In this document: positions 15,801 to 30,800 of the stretch, piece by piece
Layout: each line of letters begins with the position of its first letter
Position numbering within the stretch: the first letter of the stretch is position 1
Translations under genes and position numbers: made by a program
Assembly (NCBI GenBank): GCA_037074765.1
Contig: JBAMDO010000017.1
Span: 1 to 64,000 of the forward strand
Reading direction: 5' to 3'
DNA length: 64,000 bases
DNA from: Mansonella perstans
Taxonomy: Eukaryota > Nematoda > Chromadorea > Rhabditida > Onchocercidae
The notes under the pieces: model-generated
Told to the model about the DNA's origin: nothing
What the model saw: only the letters and a program-made list of their open reading frames with translations
Databases searched by the model: none

Positions 15801-18800
15801 TTTCTTGCTCCTGCCTTAATCTTTCCTCTCCCTCCAGTTTTCCTTCTTGTTCCTGGATTAGTTCACTCTCTTCATTCTGCTTTTTTCTGTACTCTTCCTC
15901 CCTTCTTCGTTCAATTTCTTGTCTTTGTCTTTCTTTTTCATAATATTCTTGTCTTCTTCTTTCCTGTTCCTTTTCTTGTCGTCGTTGTTCTTCCTCCTCT
16001 CGTTTTCTTTCCTGTTCCTGTCGTTCTCTTTCTTGCTCCTGCCTTAATCTTTCCTCTGCCTTCAGTTTTCCTTCTTGTTCCTGTATCAGTTCACCTTCTC
16101 CATATTCTTTCTCCCTTCGTTCAATTTCTTGTCTTTGTCTTTCCTTTTCATAATATTCTTGTCTTCTCCTTTCCTGTTCCTCTTCTTGCCATCGTTGTTC
16201 TTCCTCCTCTCGTTTTCTTTCCTGTTCCTGTCGCTCTCTTTCTTGCTCCTGCCTTAATCTTTCTTCTATCTCCTGTTTTCTTCCTTGTTCCTGTATCACT
16301 CCACCCTCTTCATCCTCCTTTTCTCCATACTCTTCCTCCCTTCTTCGTTCAATTTCTTGTCTTTCTCTTTCCTTTTCATAATATTCTTCTCTTTTCTTTT
16401 CCTGTTCCACTCTTTCCCGTTCCTCTTCTAGCTGCCGTTGCTCTTCCTCGTCCTGTTTTCTTTCCTGCTCTTGCCATCTCCGTTCATGCTCCTGCCTTAA
16501 TATTTCCTCTTCTTTCTCATCCTGTTCCTGTTTCAATCTTTTCTGTTCCTCTTCCCGTATTTGACTATCTTCCTGTTCCTCTGATACTGTATAATCCGGT
16601 ATCATTTTCTCTGGTTGCACTGTTGTGCTTTCTGCTTGTTGCAAAGCTTGCAGGAAATATTCTGTAATGTGATCAATTTTTGAAATTTGTTTAATTCCAA
16701 ATATCAATTGTAAATTAAAATTAATCTTTTTTTATAAATTGAATTCTTGATGATTTCCTGAACAAATTGATTTGAATTTCAGAATATCACTGAGGAAAAA
16801 ATAAGCAATGATGCTTCTTCTTCCTATAATAACAGAATGAAATTTGATGGATTTGTATTAAATTTAAAAATTCTTTTAATGCTAATCATTACGTGCAAAA
16901 TTATAATTAATTATTAGTTATAAATTAAAGATTTCAATCGATATCTTAAAAATAGCATTTTAAAAATTCAAATTAAATAAATATTCATCAAAAAAAGATA
17001 CTGAAATACTGATACCTACCACAGGTAAGCTCATCTGAACCATCATCACAATCATATTGATGATTACAATGTTCAGTTTGTGCAATACATTTCCCATTTT
17101 TGCAACGAAATTGATCCGGTTCACATCCTGTTATTGCTACCGTTTCTGTTGTAAGTGATTCATTGCTATTCATTATTATCCGTTCATCATTACCACAATT
17201 AACTTCATCAGTACCGTCACCGCAATCATTAAAACCATCACAAATTTTCGTATAATGAATGCAAACTGTTTTCGATAGATTTGGGCATCTTAAAGATTAT
17301 AATTAAGCAAAAAAAAAAAAGAAAATTTAGTTAATTATCAATACAATATTAATTAATTACCAACACAATGCTGATTAACTACCAATACAATATTAATTAA
17401 TTACCAATGCAGTGTTAACTAATTTGCTAACTTAATTCGAATAGTAATTTAAACAATTAAAAAATAAGGTTTGATCAAAATATGGAGCATGATTTATAAA
17501 ATTTTAAATTTTGAATAATTTTTTCAAAAAAAAAAAACAAATTTTTCTTTTCATTATCTATTATAGTTAGTCAAAAAATTAATGAAATGAAAAATACCGG
17601 ATTTCTTGGTCAGAGCATTCATCCGGATTTTCTTCATCCGTCTCATCGATTCGATCACTCCGGTAAGTATGCGATATTTGATTTATTCCATGGCTTATTT
17701 CTGCTTTATTGTGATCAATTCCGGTATGATGATTTTTAAAATTTTCATCACCAAAGGTCGATTTGATGCTTACCGCTGATTGACCATTTGGCTTGAAACC
17801 ATAGCTTATTTCTGCTTTATTATGATCAATTCCGGGATGATGATTTTTAAAATTTTCATCACCAAAGGTCGATTTGGTGCTTACCGCTGACTGACCATTT
17901 AGCTTAAAACCATGGTTTATTTCTGCTTTATTATAGTCAATTCCGGAATAATGATTTTTAAAATTTTCATCATCAAAGGTTGATTTGATGCTTACCGCTG
18001 ATTGACCATTTAGTTTAAAACCATGGTTTATTTCTGCTTTATTATAGTCAATTCCGGAATAATGATTTTTAAAATTTTCATCACCAAACATTGATTTGGT
18101 ACTTACCGCTGGTTGAGCTTTTGGCTTAAAACCATGGCTTATTTTTGCTTTATTATGATCAATTCCGGAATGAGTTTCGGAATGACGATTTTTATAATTT
18201 TCATCATCAAAGGTTGATTTGATGCTTACCGCTGATTGACCATTTGGCTTGAAACCATAGCTTATTTCTGCTTGATTGTGATCAATTCCGGTATGATGAT
18301 TTTTAAAATTTTCATCACCAAACATTGATTTGGTACTTACCGCTGGTTGAGCTTTTGGCTTAAAACCATGGCTTATTTTTGCTTTATTAAGATCAATTCC
18401 GGAATGAGTTCCGGAATGACGATTTTTATAATTTTCATCATCAAAGGTTGATTTGATGCTTACTGCTGATTGACCATTTGGCTTAAAACCATGGCTTATT
18501 TCTGCTTTATTATAATTAATTCCGGAATGATGGTTTTTAAAATTTTCATCACCAAAGATTAATTTGATACTTACCGCTGATTGACCGTTTGGCTTAAAAT
18601 TTGATCGTTGATGAGGCATATTTTGATCATCTAATAAAAATCCTTTCATAGCGTTTTCTCTATCGTGCCGTATTCCGGAAAAATGACCGTTTAGCTTTTT
18701 ATATTGATGACTTTCCGAAGTACCATAATCATGAGCGCCATTAAGTTTATTATGATGATTTGCATTTCTGTCATTACCATTAACAGTCTCCCGAATATGA

Positions 18801-21800
18801 TTGTAACCATTTTCCATATCATTCCAATTCTGTTTATTGTCATTACGATCTCCAATAGTTTTACCATTATCGTATCCGTTCTTATCATTAGAAGCCTGAC
18901 CATGACCATTATTGTAATGTTTTCGTGTTTTACCGTAATTAGAAGAATGTCGATTATCATTTGCATGTTTGCTGTCAAATTCATGGCCGGTAAGTCTTGT
19001 TTCTGACACATAACTGTATTGATATTTGTCATTATTAGATGATGTGTGATTATTTCGATCGCTTGCACCAAATTTGCGATTGTTGAGATCATCTTCCTGA
19101 ATAGTTCTATAGCATACTTGCTTGCCTAATATATCTGCTATAATGATCAATTTAAAATATTTCATAATTACTTTGAACTTGTATAAAAATTTTCTTTTCT
19201 CACATTGCAATTATGGCGGTAAAATACCGGAACAGTAATAATTCAGCAATATTTCCAGCAAAGTAAGCTAACGAAATAAATACAACCAATGTTACGGAAA
19301 ATATTAATTAAATAAATTCTATTGAATAATTTTAAAAGTTTTTCCTAAATTTTTTTTTTGAAATGCAATAATTGATTTTTAAACATTTTTTAAACGTGTT
19401 GCAGTAAATCAAAAATACAATATTCAATAAGAACATAACAATTGAAACACTCGATTCTCAGTACTTACGTCAAATTTACTAATAATTTTGGTAATTGTAG
19501 CATTTGTTGTTCCGAAATGAGCTTGTTGAGCAGCAATGAAGTATTCTGAACAAAAACTTGGTATTAAAAACTGAATTTGCACGATTTTTTATCTTTTCAA
19601 AGCGCATTTTGAAATATGAATAAAATTTTTTCACAAAAAAAGGTTTCTAAATCTTGTATAAAATAAAATAAAATATTAAATTTTAGGAAATTTCGAATTA
19701 GCAAAGGCACATTAAAATGTCAGTTCATTATACATTCAGTTCAATTAAACATTGTAAAATATATCAATTAATTCTTATTAGAATTAATTTTCAATTTTGA
19801 AATTTTATTTGAAGCAAATTTTATTTCTTACTTCTCATCTTCATTTCTTCATATAGCATTGCAAAATCGTTTTTTTGCTTGATTTTTCAGAAATTTAAAT
19901 TCTTCTATTATACTAGGATTAAAATTTAAAATTTTAAAATTGAAGAACCAACCACATTTCAATTCATCACTACCATCTGCACAGTCATAATGTCGATTGC
20001 ATGTTCTCTCACGTAGAATACATTCACCCGAATCACAACCGTAATATCCCGGAGGGCATCTTCCGGTTACAGATCGTTTTTCACTACCTAAACAAGAAGA
20101 GATTTTTCAATATTGATAACACATACATATCTTTTAAAATTATCTTTTAAAATTTTATCTTTTGATGAGAATGTTACAAAGTGAATTTATTTATGCCTTT
20201 ATATTTTGCCTTTTTTTTATCTGAAAATTCATTTTTTTTTGTATATTTTTTTAATAAGCACAGAAATTTTACAATGAAATATTTACAATTTTGTTTTTGA
20301 GTATAAAAATTTTAGCATACTCATTTTGCTATTAATTAAATTTTATTTTATCATTTTTTTCATAACAAATCTTTATTTAATCACAGATTTTTTTTTAATT
20401 TCAATTTTTTTTCCATTGACATAATAAAACGTGTCATTGGACTAAATTAAATCATTGAACTAAATTTCTTTTTTTTTTGATAAATTCCAACTTCAAATTG
20501 ATTTCATTTAATGTCACCAGAATGAATTCATTGATATAATTATTTCTTGATGATAATATGTAAAAATCGGTTAATTGATCAATTATTTGATTTCATTTAT
20601 AATCCTTAAATTTCTAACTAAAGATGATGTCTGAGGTATGTACGTATGTATGAAGTTGTAAAAATAACAATGACTGTGTAAAATCCCTTAAATGGACAAA
20701 AATTTGAATTGTATGAATATTTCATTGATTGAATGTTAGATTTAGAAAATTTTACGACACCTGATGAAATATAGCACACAGTGCCACATATCGGAAAATG
20801 TCCTAATTTTCAAAATATTTCATACGATGACATTAAATGAGACACATCGTCTATTGTGTTGTAGTTTGCAAAAATTTCCTCCTGTCATTTTATTTTTTTG
20901 TTGTTTTAAATACAATCAAAAATTTCCTTTTCCTTTATTTTTATTTTCTAATATATAAATTTTCAAAGTTTACTAATTACGAATAATTTCGTGCAAATAA
21001 CTTAATTAATTAAGCAATGTGAAAAAATTTTTTAGCGCAATAATAGATATTTGATATTAACAAATAAAAATTAAATTTTATAAAATTTCAAAAATATTAA
21101 ATAAAAATGAACATTAAAATTGTTATAATATAATTTATTTTCAAGAAAAAAAATAATTTTAACAAAAATAAAAATGAATAATTTAACAGGACGAATTATT
21201 CATATCATTTGATAATGACAACTAAAAATCGATCAAAAGCTGCGACAGAAACAACAACAAATGCAGCAACAACAACAACAACAACAGCGACTGCAACAAA
21301 AAGTCGACGGATACTATTCCAATATCCGGCATTACCAGCTGTTGAAATTGGCTTTTGTTATGTTGTTGTTGCATGCAGTATGATTTATGCATGGAGCCAA
21401 GTGTTAATTGCAAGTAACAAATACCAATTCCAGTATTGGCATTCAGTACGAATTAATCGATTACCATTAATTGGTGAACGATATATGGTATGTATTTATA
21501 TTTTTGAAGAAAAAAAAAAATTGATATTGTATATTAAACATATTAAATAAAAGCTTTTTTTTTATTCCTTCCTATTTAAATGATTTCATTAAATTTTTAA
21601 AATGCATATTAATTTTTGCACGAAGAAAAAATTTGCATACACTCATATTTCAGTGTTAATTGCAATAGCTAAATTAAACAATATCTTAGAAAACAATAAT
21701 TTACTTTTAATTTCAATAATTAATGTTTGAAAATAATTTCTGCAAAAGATTTAGATTACCGTATTCTTTAAGAACAAAAAAAAAAAAACGACCGAATTCA

Positions 21801-24800
21801 AATTTTCAGTCATTATTATTATAATTACTGCCATTATTATTGTCAATTATTATCATTATTATTATAATTACTGCCATTTTTATTGTCATTATTATCATTA
21901 TTATTATGATTCATGTGATTATTAAAATCAATGAAATATTCCCATTTCATTATCATTTCAATAAATAAACGAATAAAAAAAAATGGAAAAAAATTAAACA
22001 ATTCAAATTAATAACTGAAAAAAGATACATGATGAAAATTAACCATAGCTAAATAATTAATACAGCTAAAATTTGCTGATATTTCTAATTTTAGCCTAAT
22101 ATTATTTGTGTTCTATAGTTGATGGATTAACTAATTAATTAATTGATTGTTTGATTAAAGGATGAATCAAATTGGGAATGGAGGTCATGGACACCTATTG
22201 GCATGATGTTTATACCATTTTTTATAGTACATTCGATTATTTTCAACATTATTGGAAATTTTCTCACCGATCAAACTTTACAACTAATTACGATAATTTA
22301 CTCAATTATTTGTAGTTGCATTTTATTTACTACGTTTCTCGTCATTTTGTCACTCCTTCAGGGGACACTTGTATTCATTGCTGCTTATTATTTTCGGTAA
22401 GTTCGGATAATATTTTTTTTTTGCTTAATGTTTTATTCCAAAATTTGCAAATTATAACTCAATAATCCCATCTAGCAATAGTTAAAGAAAATTTATGACT
22501 TGATAGTTTTTGTTTCGAAATAATTATAGGAATTTTCTAACTCAGTAACCTTATTTAGAAATAACTAAACGAAATTCATAACTTGATAATCTTATTCAGA
22601 AATAATTAAAGCTAATTAATAACTTAATAATCTTATTTAGGAACAATTGAAGCTAATTAATAACTTGATAATGTCAGAAATAATTGGACGAAATTCATAA
22701 TTAATAAATTTAGAAATACTTGAAGCAAACTCATAATTTAATAATTATTCCATCCCAAATGATGATTCAAAGATGATATGTGCTTTTAAGTGAGACAATT
22801 AAGTTACGCTTAGTATTTGTAAGCATTAAATATTAAAAAATGTTATTAATTCAGATTTCAAATTAAGATTTAAAATGCATTATTAATTAGAGGACAGCAA
22901 GATTTTAAATGTATTATTGATTTAAATTCAGACTAAAACTTATGGAAGCATTATTGATTTTAACTACGAGTAAAATTTTAAATTGTACTTTTAAAATTAA
23001 ATGTACACTAAAATTTCAAAATGTGCTATTGATTTAAAACCTTAATCAAAACTATTGTCAATTTGAATTTAAATTGAAAATCATTTCAAGGCATTGTCGA
23101 TTTAAACTTTGACAGAAACTTTAAATATATTATTAATTTAAGCCTAAATTAAAGTTTCGAATAAATTCATTGATCAAAGATGATGCATCATTGATTTAAA
23201 CCTAAACTAAATCTTTAAATTTAAATCTTAAAATTAAAATGCTAAATGAATTTACAACAAGCAAAATAATTTTTGTTCTTAATTCATTAGGCCATCATTA
23301 TTGCATTTCTTGAACAAAAATAGAAAAGTGCTAATTAACTTATCACTTTTAAATTTAAAAAAATAATTTAAATTTTGAACAATCACAATCGATAAAAAAT
23401 CGAATTTTAATCTTTAATTTTAATGAAAGAAAGAAAAGTACGAAATTATTCAACAAATCAAATATTTTATGATAATTTAAACTTTTTTAAATTTTACTTA
23501 AATTTTTACAGGCGTCAACTTATTGTATGGTTATGTTCAATGCCAATTCTTTATCTATCAATGCGTTATATTTATTACATATCAGCAAGTCCTATCGCAG
23601 TTGTTATATTTATGAGCTATACCTTACTTTCATATATATCATATAATTTGGAAGCACAAAATGGTACATTACGTTCGGAAGATGATACCCTATTGAAACG
23701 TTACATACGTATGCTCTTCTATGCTTTCTATCCACCATACATGACTACATTAGTTGTAATTTATCCCGAATTTGAACGACAAATGCGACGACGTCGAATT
23801 AAAAAACGTAATTGGCGAGAAGTTGCGTTTTTTACTATACGTATTGCATTTTGGTGGTTAATCATCCATTTGATGTTACATTTTATGTATTTCGAATGGA
23901 TACTTTATGATACTGATTATGCAAGAAAATTACCGAAAAATGAATTCGTATCATTGGGAATGGCACTAGGTATGTTTTAAGAACATTATTAAATAATTAA
24001 ATTAAGTTAAAAAAAACTAATTAGCTTTTTTACAGAAGTTGGTTTTTTTCATTTCAGATTTTCTAATTGTTTAATTTAAAGAAATATTTAAATTAAAAGA
24101 ATTCAATTTATAAAACTGTAATAAATATAATTTTTTTTCTTTGACAAAATGCATATTTTTAATAAGACATATTCCAATATCTAAACCTTTAATATATATT
24201 CTGTATTGGTAGGGCTTAATTATGACCGTAATTTTAATTAATATATATATGTATAATTATATATATATTAATTATTATTATGTATGTATTAATTAATACA
24301 TATATATATATTAATTAATACGTATATATAATTATATATATATATAATTATGTGTCCTGTATTATATACTACGATGAAAATTTTAGTTAAAATGCTTATG
24401 CATAACTATTAATATACATAAGTAATTCAGCTGCATTTATTGTGCAGAATCTTAAAAAACAAATTATTTAAAAATTAAGCTTTGTTTTGTTTTTAAAATT
24501 AGAAGTGAAAAACTTTTTGCTCGTGAAAATTTTGGCATGTTTTTTTTTTCAGATCCTTTCAATAAAAAATATTTTAATTTCAATTAATACTTTTTCTTTC
24601 GCTTTTTTAGTAACTATTAAAAAAGAGAACTATGACGCAAAATTAGCATGAAATGTTATTTAAACTTAATTGACAATAAAAAAGAATACAAACTATTGTC
24701 AGAATACCAATATGCATTTTCAAACATTGCTGTTACGTGAAATGATAGATTATTTAAAAATAAATTGTTATATGTCCGAGTGCAAAATATATCATTAATT

Positions 24801-27800
24801 ACATGTACATATATTTTTTAATTATGTATATAAATATTTTTTAAACAATCTTTGCATTTTACATGACACGGAAATAATCTTTAAATATATTTCTAAGAAA
24901 ATAATATTTTTGACAGTAATCTATTTCGCATTGAATTTTTTTTACTTCTTTTACGTAGTAATAGGTTGTCCTAAAAAAGACAGTTTTTAAATGATTAAAC
25001 GCAAAAATTTTTAATTATTGCGAAAAAAACTTATTCTTCATTTAAAATCAAATCAAAAAATAAATCAATTCTAACAATCAAATTAATTTTATTTTATTTA
25101 AAATGCCATGCACACAAAATGTGGATCACTTCAAAAAAAAAAATTCAATTAAAAATTCAAAAATATGAAATAAATGAGTTTTTTTGCAGGAATATTTTTC
25201 CATCTAAGATATGTTGTAATATTTGGCTTGCCAAGAATTTTCGCCTTAGCTGATAATATGGAACCAGCTGATGGACCAATTTGTATCAATCGTTTAACGC
25301 TGTATTCAAAAGCTTGGCGCTATTTTGATCCTGGCCTTTATAGCTTTTTTAAAACATATATTTTTATACCAATTTGTGCGCCAACGTTTTCTATGAAACG
25401 AAAAATACTTGGTGTAATTTCATCCTATAGTTTTGTCTTGCTATGGCATGGTACACAATATGCAAATGTTGTAAGTTTGAAGAAAAAAACTCTTTTCAGT
25501 CATTTTTTAAATTTCAATAAAAAGTCTCTTTTTAAATTTTACTTGTTTGTCAAAACAAAAATTTCCACATTATGGTATTTGTGATAATGCAATTTTTCGC
25601 ATATTTGAAAAAATAAGAAAGAAAGAAATATTAATTATTTATTTCTGAAGAAATTTATACTCTATTTTTTTTTATAAACTATAAAATTTTTTGCTAAACG
25701 AAAATTTAATTGTGAATTTATTATTTTCGCATGTTTCAAATTACAAAAATTACTCTTTTGCGAACAAAAATTATTTCAGAAATTATTCTTTAGTTTGTTT
25801 CTTTTTAAATGTCAAAAAAATTCTTTTTTGCAAGCGTTTTTTAAAAAGTCACCCAAAATTTTTGCTTACAAATTTTTTTTCTTCACATTATTTTTTGACA
25901 ATTTATTTTAAATGTTAAATTTACAAAACAAACAAAAAAGTTTTCTTAGGAAAGAAACAAATGATGAAAAATCTGATGCATTCTTTTTTTTTCTTTATAA
26001 TTGAAAATGTTTTCTGAATAATTTTAAAGTTTTTTCAATTTGTTTTAATTTGATAAAGGAAAAGAAAAATGAAAATCTTTTCGTGACATTTTGCAAAAAT
26101 TAATCTATTTAGAAATTTATTTACTTATTTTTGCTCAAATTTCCTTTCATACTAAAAATTATTTTACAAAACTTTTCGCTTTTTTTGCAAGTGCTTTAAA
26201 TTTAATATGCAGATAAAAATTAAATTTTTCCATTTTTTTAAATTTAAATATTTTTAGATTTGGATTGTACTTAATGTTATTGGCTTATTCATGGAAATTG
26301 GCTCAAAAGGATTGTACGCAATTAAGGAAGTACAGGAATGGCGTGAAAAGCATATTACTGATACGGCATTTCGTCGTATCATTGCATTATTCCAAATCAT
26401 ACCATTTGTTATAGGCCTTTACTCAAATTTTTATTTTTTAGGTGGTTATGAAGTAGGCTCAATGTTTTTTCAACGTATTTGGATAGAGGAAACAATAACA
26501 CTACGATTTCCTGCTGTTTTACTACTTACATTAGCATATTTCTATTCACAAGTTTGCATTGAAATTGAACGTAAAATTAGTTTAACAGCAATTAAAAATA
26601 CGCCACCTAAAAAATATTGCTAAACAAATGATCAATTAATGAGATTTAATTAATAAAAGATTGTCAAATAATAAAAAGGGTAAGAAGAAAAATAAAAATC
26701 TAAATATTAAAATTTGGAAAAAAAATTCAAAAGAATAAAAGATTAAAATAAACATTTTAATAAATGTGATTAAAATTTTTATTCTTAAGAATTAACAGTT
26801 GAAAATTTTGAATACAATTGAGAACATAAAGGAAATACGGAATTTGGTTTTTTCTCAAACTAAATTTCAAAATGGAAATTGATTGGTTAAAAAAACTTAA
26901 AATAATTGTCAAAATGAGCTTTAAATTCTAAAACTTTCTCAATAAAGTAAAAATCGAATTTTTTTTTATAATAAAAAATAATGATATTTTTTTGACAATA
27001 TTTACTTTGACACTGATCATGATTATAATTTTTTGTAAGGTCTAAAAAGAAATATAACTCTAATTGGTTCAAAATTATTTTAGCCGCTATAATTAATTGA
27101 ACTACTTTAGACACTAAAATTAATTGAATTATTTTAGGTGCTATGATTAATTTATTCATTTAAGCCACTATTTTAGACTTGTTCGATCAAAACCATATAG
27201 TTGTATTTTTGCAATAAAAAATTATCTGTGTTTTTTTGTGTTTCTTTGCCGGCACAAGTAGTTTCAGTTAAAAATTTAAAGTGTAAAATATTTAAAAAAA
27301 AAAAAACATTTTAAAAAATAAATTTTTCTATACGTTATTGAAATGAAAAATTTTATTTAAATATATCCTAATAAGAAATCTTAAAATATTAATGCTTTTT
27401 TTATAATATTATAAAATTTCATTTTAATCCTAATTTTTAATTTCTTTAAACTTTTTATCGTTCAAAATTTTACTTAATAGGAAATAAAAAAATAAAGTTT
27501 TTTTTAACAATCATATCCTACTAATTAAAAATAATTTTTCCTAATATTATTTCTTCATCAAAACCTGAAAATAATTTAGCACAGTTGACATTTTTTGATG
27601 TTACACAAACATTCAAGAAATATTTTTGGAAGAAAAAAAAAAAATTTCTAACCACAATGCATTTCATCTGATCCATCACTACATGCTTGCAATCCATCAC
27701 ATCGTGCTTCTAATGGAATACATTCACCATTACCACATTCCCAGTATGTTACCGGACATTGTCGAATATTATGTGCAACTGTAAATTTTTCACTTAATTT

Positions 27801-30800
27801 AAACAAATTTATTAAAACGCATAAATTTATTTAGCAAATCAAAAGGATGAGCAGAAAAACAGGTGTACGTTTATCAACATTTTTAAGTTTCCTAAATAAA
27901 TAAACAACCGATTGTTCATTTCGGAAATATAACGAATTTACGATAAATGTATATCATTTGCTTCTTTTTGCCTTTTACCTTGTGATTTTAATAATGGATA
28001 ATAATAATTTCAAGAAAAAAAGAAAAATATTGTTTTTTACTGATAATAAATGATAGTGATAGTTTTAAGCTATTACTGATAAGGTTTTTTCTCATTTTGC
28101 TAGCTTATATTTATTCACCGTAAATGTTTGTTATCATTCTATACTTTTAACACTGATCGTAATAAAATAAAAATGCTCAAAAATAATTGTTATCTGATAA
28201 AGAATGATTGATAATGGATGACTAATTTCCAAATTGCTTTTATTGTTGTTAATTAAATAGAAGTTATTATGTTATTATACTAACATTAATTTATTACCAT
28301 TAAAAGAAAATAGAAACCTATCAATTGTTCATTTTTCTCTTCATTTCTCCCTTTTTTTTACATTAAATTTGAAATTTTAATTTTAAATTATTGCGGGAAA
28401 AATCAAAAAAAAACTTACAATCACTTTTGCAACATTTCCCTTCGATACATGCTGTATGAGATGGACAAACCGAATTACTCCAACAGTATGTTGAACCATG
28501 TCTGAAAAATTAAATTCTTTATTTTTTTTTTTTTTTTGTTCTCTAATTCATTAATTATTTATGTGCAAACGTAAACTATCACACAGCATGTAAGAGAAAA
28601 TCATAAAAGATAAATGTTAGACTGAATGATTATGCATAAGAAGATTTCTTCAAAAAAAAAATACTTCTTTTTTAGAAAGTTTTCTTCAAAAATTTTTTTT
28701 TTTAGATTTCATAGATTTATTAAATTATTATTATTAACTTGCTCGCTCGCTTATTATTTGTTTTCTCATCAATAAAATTTTAAACGTAATTTCAAAAGAA
28801 AAAGTTTACACGTTTTAATTGAACTGCAGCGTATAATTTTCCAGAAATGAAATAGAAAAATTCAACTTAATACCTTAGCCAATCATAATAATGTGGATTG
28901 GTAAGTTTTTCTGTTTTAATTTAGAAGAAAAAAAAGAAAGGAACTTTAATTAATATTTAAAAAGAATTGTAATTGACATTTAAAGTTTTGAAAAAAAAAT
29001 TCAACAAAACCAAATTTTATTTGTACAAAAAAAACCACCAAATTTGCTTAAGGTTTTTTTCTTAAGACCTATTTGTGCAAAGAAAAAAATGAAAGCTCCA
29101 CCAACATTGCACAAAAAGCATATTTACTTTTGAGGAAACTTTTTTAAATCAATAAATTTATACAGATGAGGTGTAAATTTTCGACAAATTTAACTATAGA
29201 TTTTCAGTTAATAACCTAATGACCTAACCTTAGGAAATATAAAAAAAATTCGAAAGAAGCAGAAAAAATACCGAAATTTTATTTTCTCGGTGAATAAAGT
29301 GAATCGCTAATTAGACAGAAAAAGATAGCTGCCTTTTCTTTTTTATATTTTAAGAGAATAGCTGACACGAAAGATTTTCAAAAGTAAAAGTAAAAAAGGA
29401 CAAATGACAAACAATAATTAATCTATTCGGTCAACAAAATAATGAAAATTGATAATGAAAAAAAATTTCTCGAAATTATCCGGAAAAAAGCACCTAATGA
29501 AGATATTACATTTAAAATGAAACTAAAAATTCAAAAATTTTTTCCTTAATAAATTTAAAATTAAAATTTTGAAAAGTGAAAGAATGAAAAGTTAAGAAAA
29601 ATTTGACTTATCGAAATTAAATTTTTTATCAATAATAATTCTTTTAAATGAGCAAAATCGTTTATTTATTTATAATTTTAAATATTTTTTCATGTATCAA
29701 TATTTCATTGTATTATTTTAAAAATTTCTCATCATTATTTTAAAACTTGATTGAACTTTTACTTGAAATTACCAATGAATAGAAATCTTTTTCATCAATT
29801 TAAAAAAAAAATGAAATTTACATAATTTTAAATAAAATAAAATCTAAATAGTTTTTTAGAATATTTTAAATGATTTGCAAATTAATAATATCAATTTGAT
29901 TAATATTACTATCATTTTGGGAAAAGAAAAGGAAAAATTACAAGCTAAATTCCGGTATTGAACCATCTGGACATTTGACGGTCAACTGTGATGTTAGCCA
30001 TTTTAATTTTCTGTTAATATGGCGTGATACACTATTACAATTTGTTTCATCAGCCATATCAGTGCAATCACGTTTTCCGTTACATATGACACTCCGTGGT
30101 AAACAAAAATTGTCAACTTGACAAAAATATTCATCTGGTTGACATAAAGCTTCTGAAAGTGAAGTAATTTATCAAAAAGTATGATTGTTGATGGAAAAAT
30201 TGACAATAATTATTTTTTTATTTTTTCATGTGACATCAAGATCACAGTGTTAATAAATAAAAACGTAAAATTAGCTAAACTGAGATATTTCGTCCCAAGC
30301 TTATGTACAATATCATTTACCGTTTCAATTTACCGATTTTGATGTATAAAACACAAACACTGAAGTTTGCAGAGGAAGATGATATAGAAGAAACTCGATC
30401 TTTTCTGTTGCTCATTAATCAGCATTAATTATACCTTATTTTATTCATTTAAAATTTGTATTTGACTTTTATACTAAATTATTTGCAATCAATACAATCC
30501 CCTAACACAACCTTCCTAATTTCCTCTTCAGCCCTTTTTTAACCCGCAAATATTCAAGTTTTTGCCGTAAATTTAGTAACGTGAATGTTTTCAGGTAGCT
30601 TTCAGGTAACCTAACAAAGTACGGAAGCATATTTTCTAATGCTTTTCATTTGTCTTGTTTCTTTTTTTCAATTGATTAAAAGTTCGTAGAATATTTACTG
30701 CATCCATAAACTAAATTCAAAATTTTTTAAAAATTTAAACATTCAAATTTCAACATTTCTGATGTGAATCAACAATCATTCCATTATGCATTTCAATAAA

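Larger units (their letters stand above)
20088..27652 (-). other. 7.6 kb unc-52 intron hosting a nested gene
   Basis: Flanked by LDLa exons 9 and 10 with compatible phases. It contains a complete plus-strand HHAT-like gene (21215-26623). The rest (20088-21214 and 26624-27652) is AT-rich and shows no exon. A degenerate 30 bp repeat (TAATTGAATTATTTTAG type) lies at about 27050-27170. Confidence 0.75.

Noticed and set aside
15360..16667. 435-codon plus-strand ORF rich in Leu, Val, Pro and Phe
   Set aside because: It is the antisense reading of the E/R/Q repeat exon; purine-rich repeats leave the opposite frame open. The minus-strand frame has matching splice sites and phases.
18691..19092. Met/Ile-rich 133-codon minus-strand ORF
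   Set aside because: Shadow frame of exon 11 of unc-52, whose own frame carries the repeats and the LDLa cysteine.
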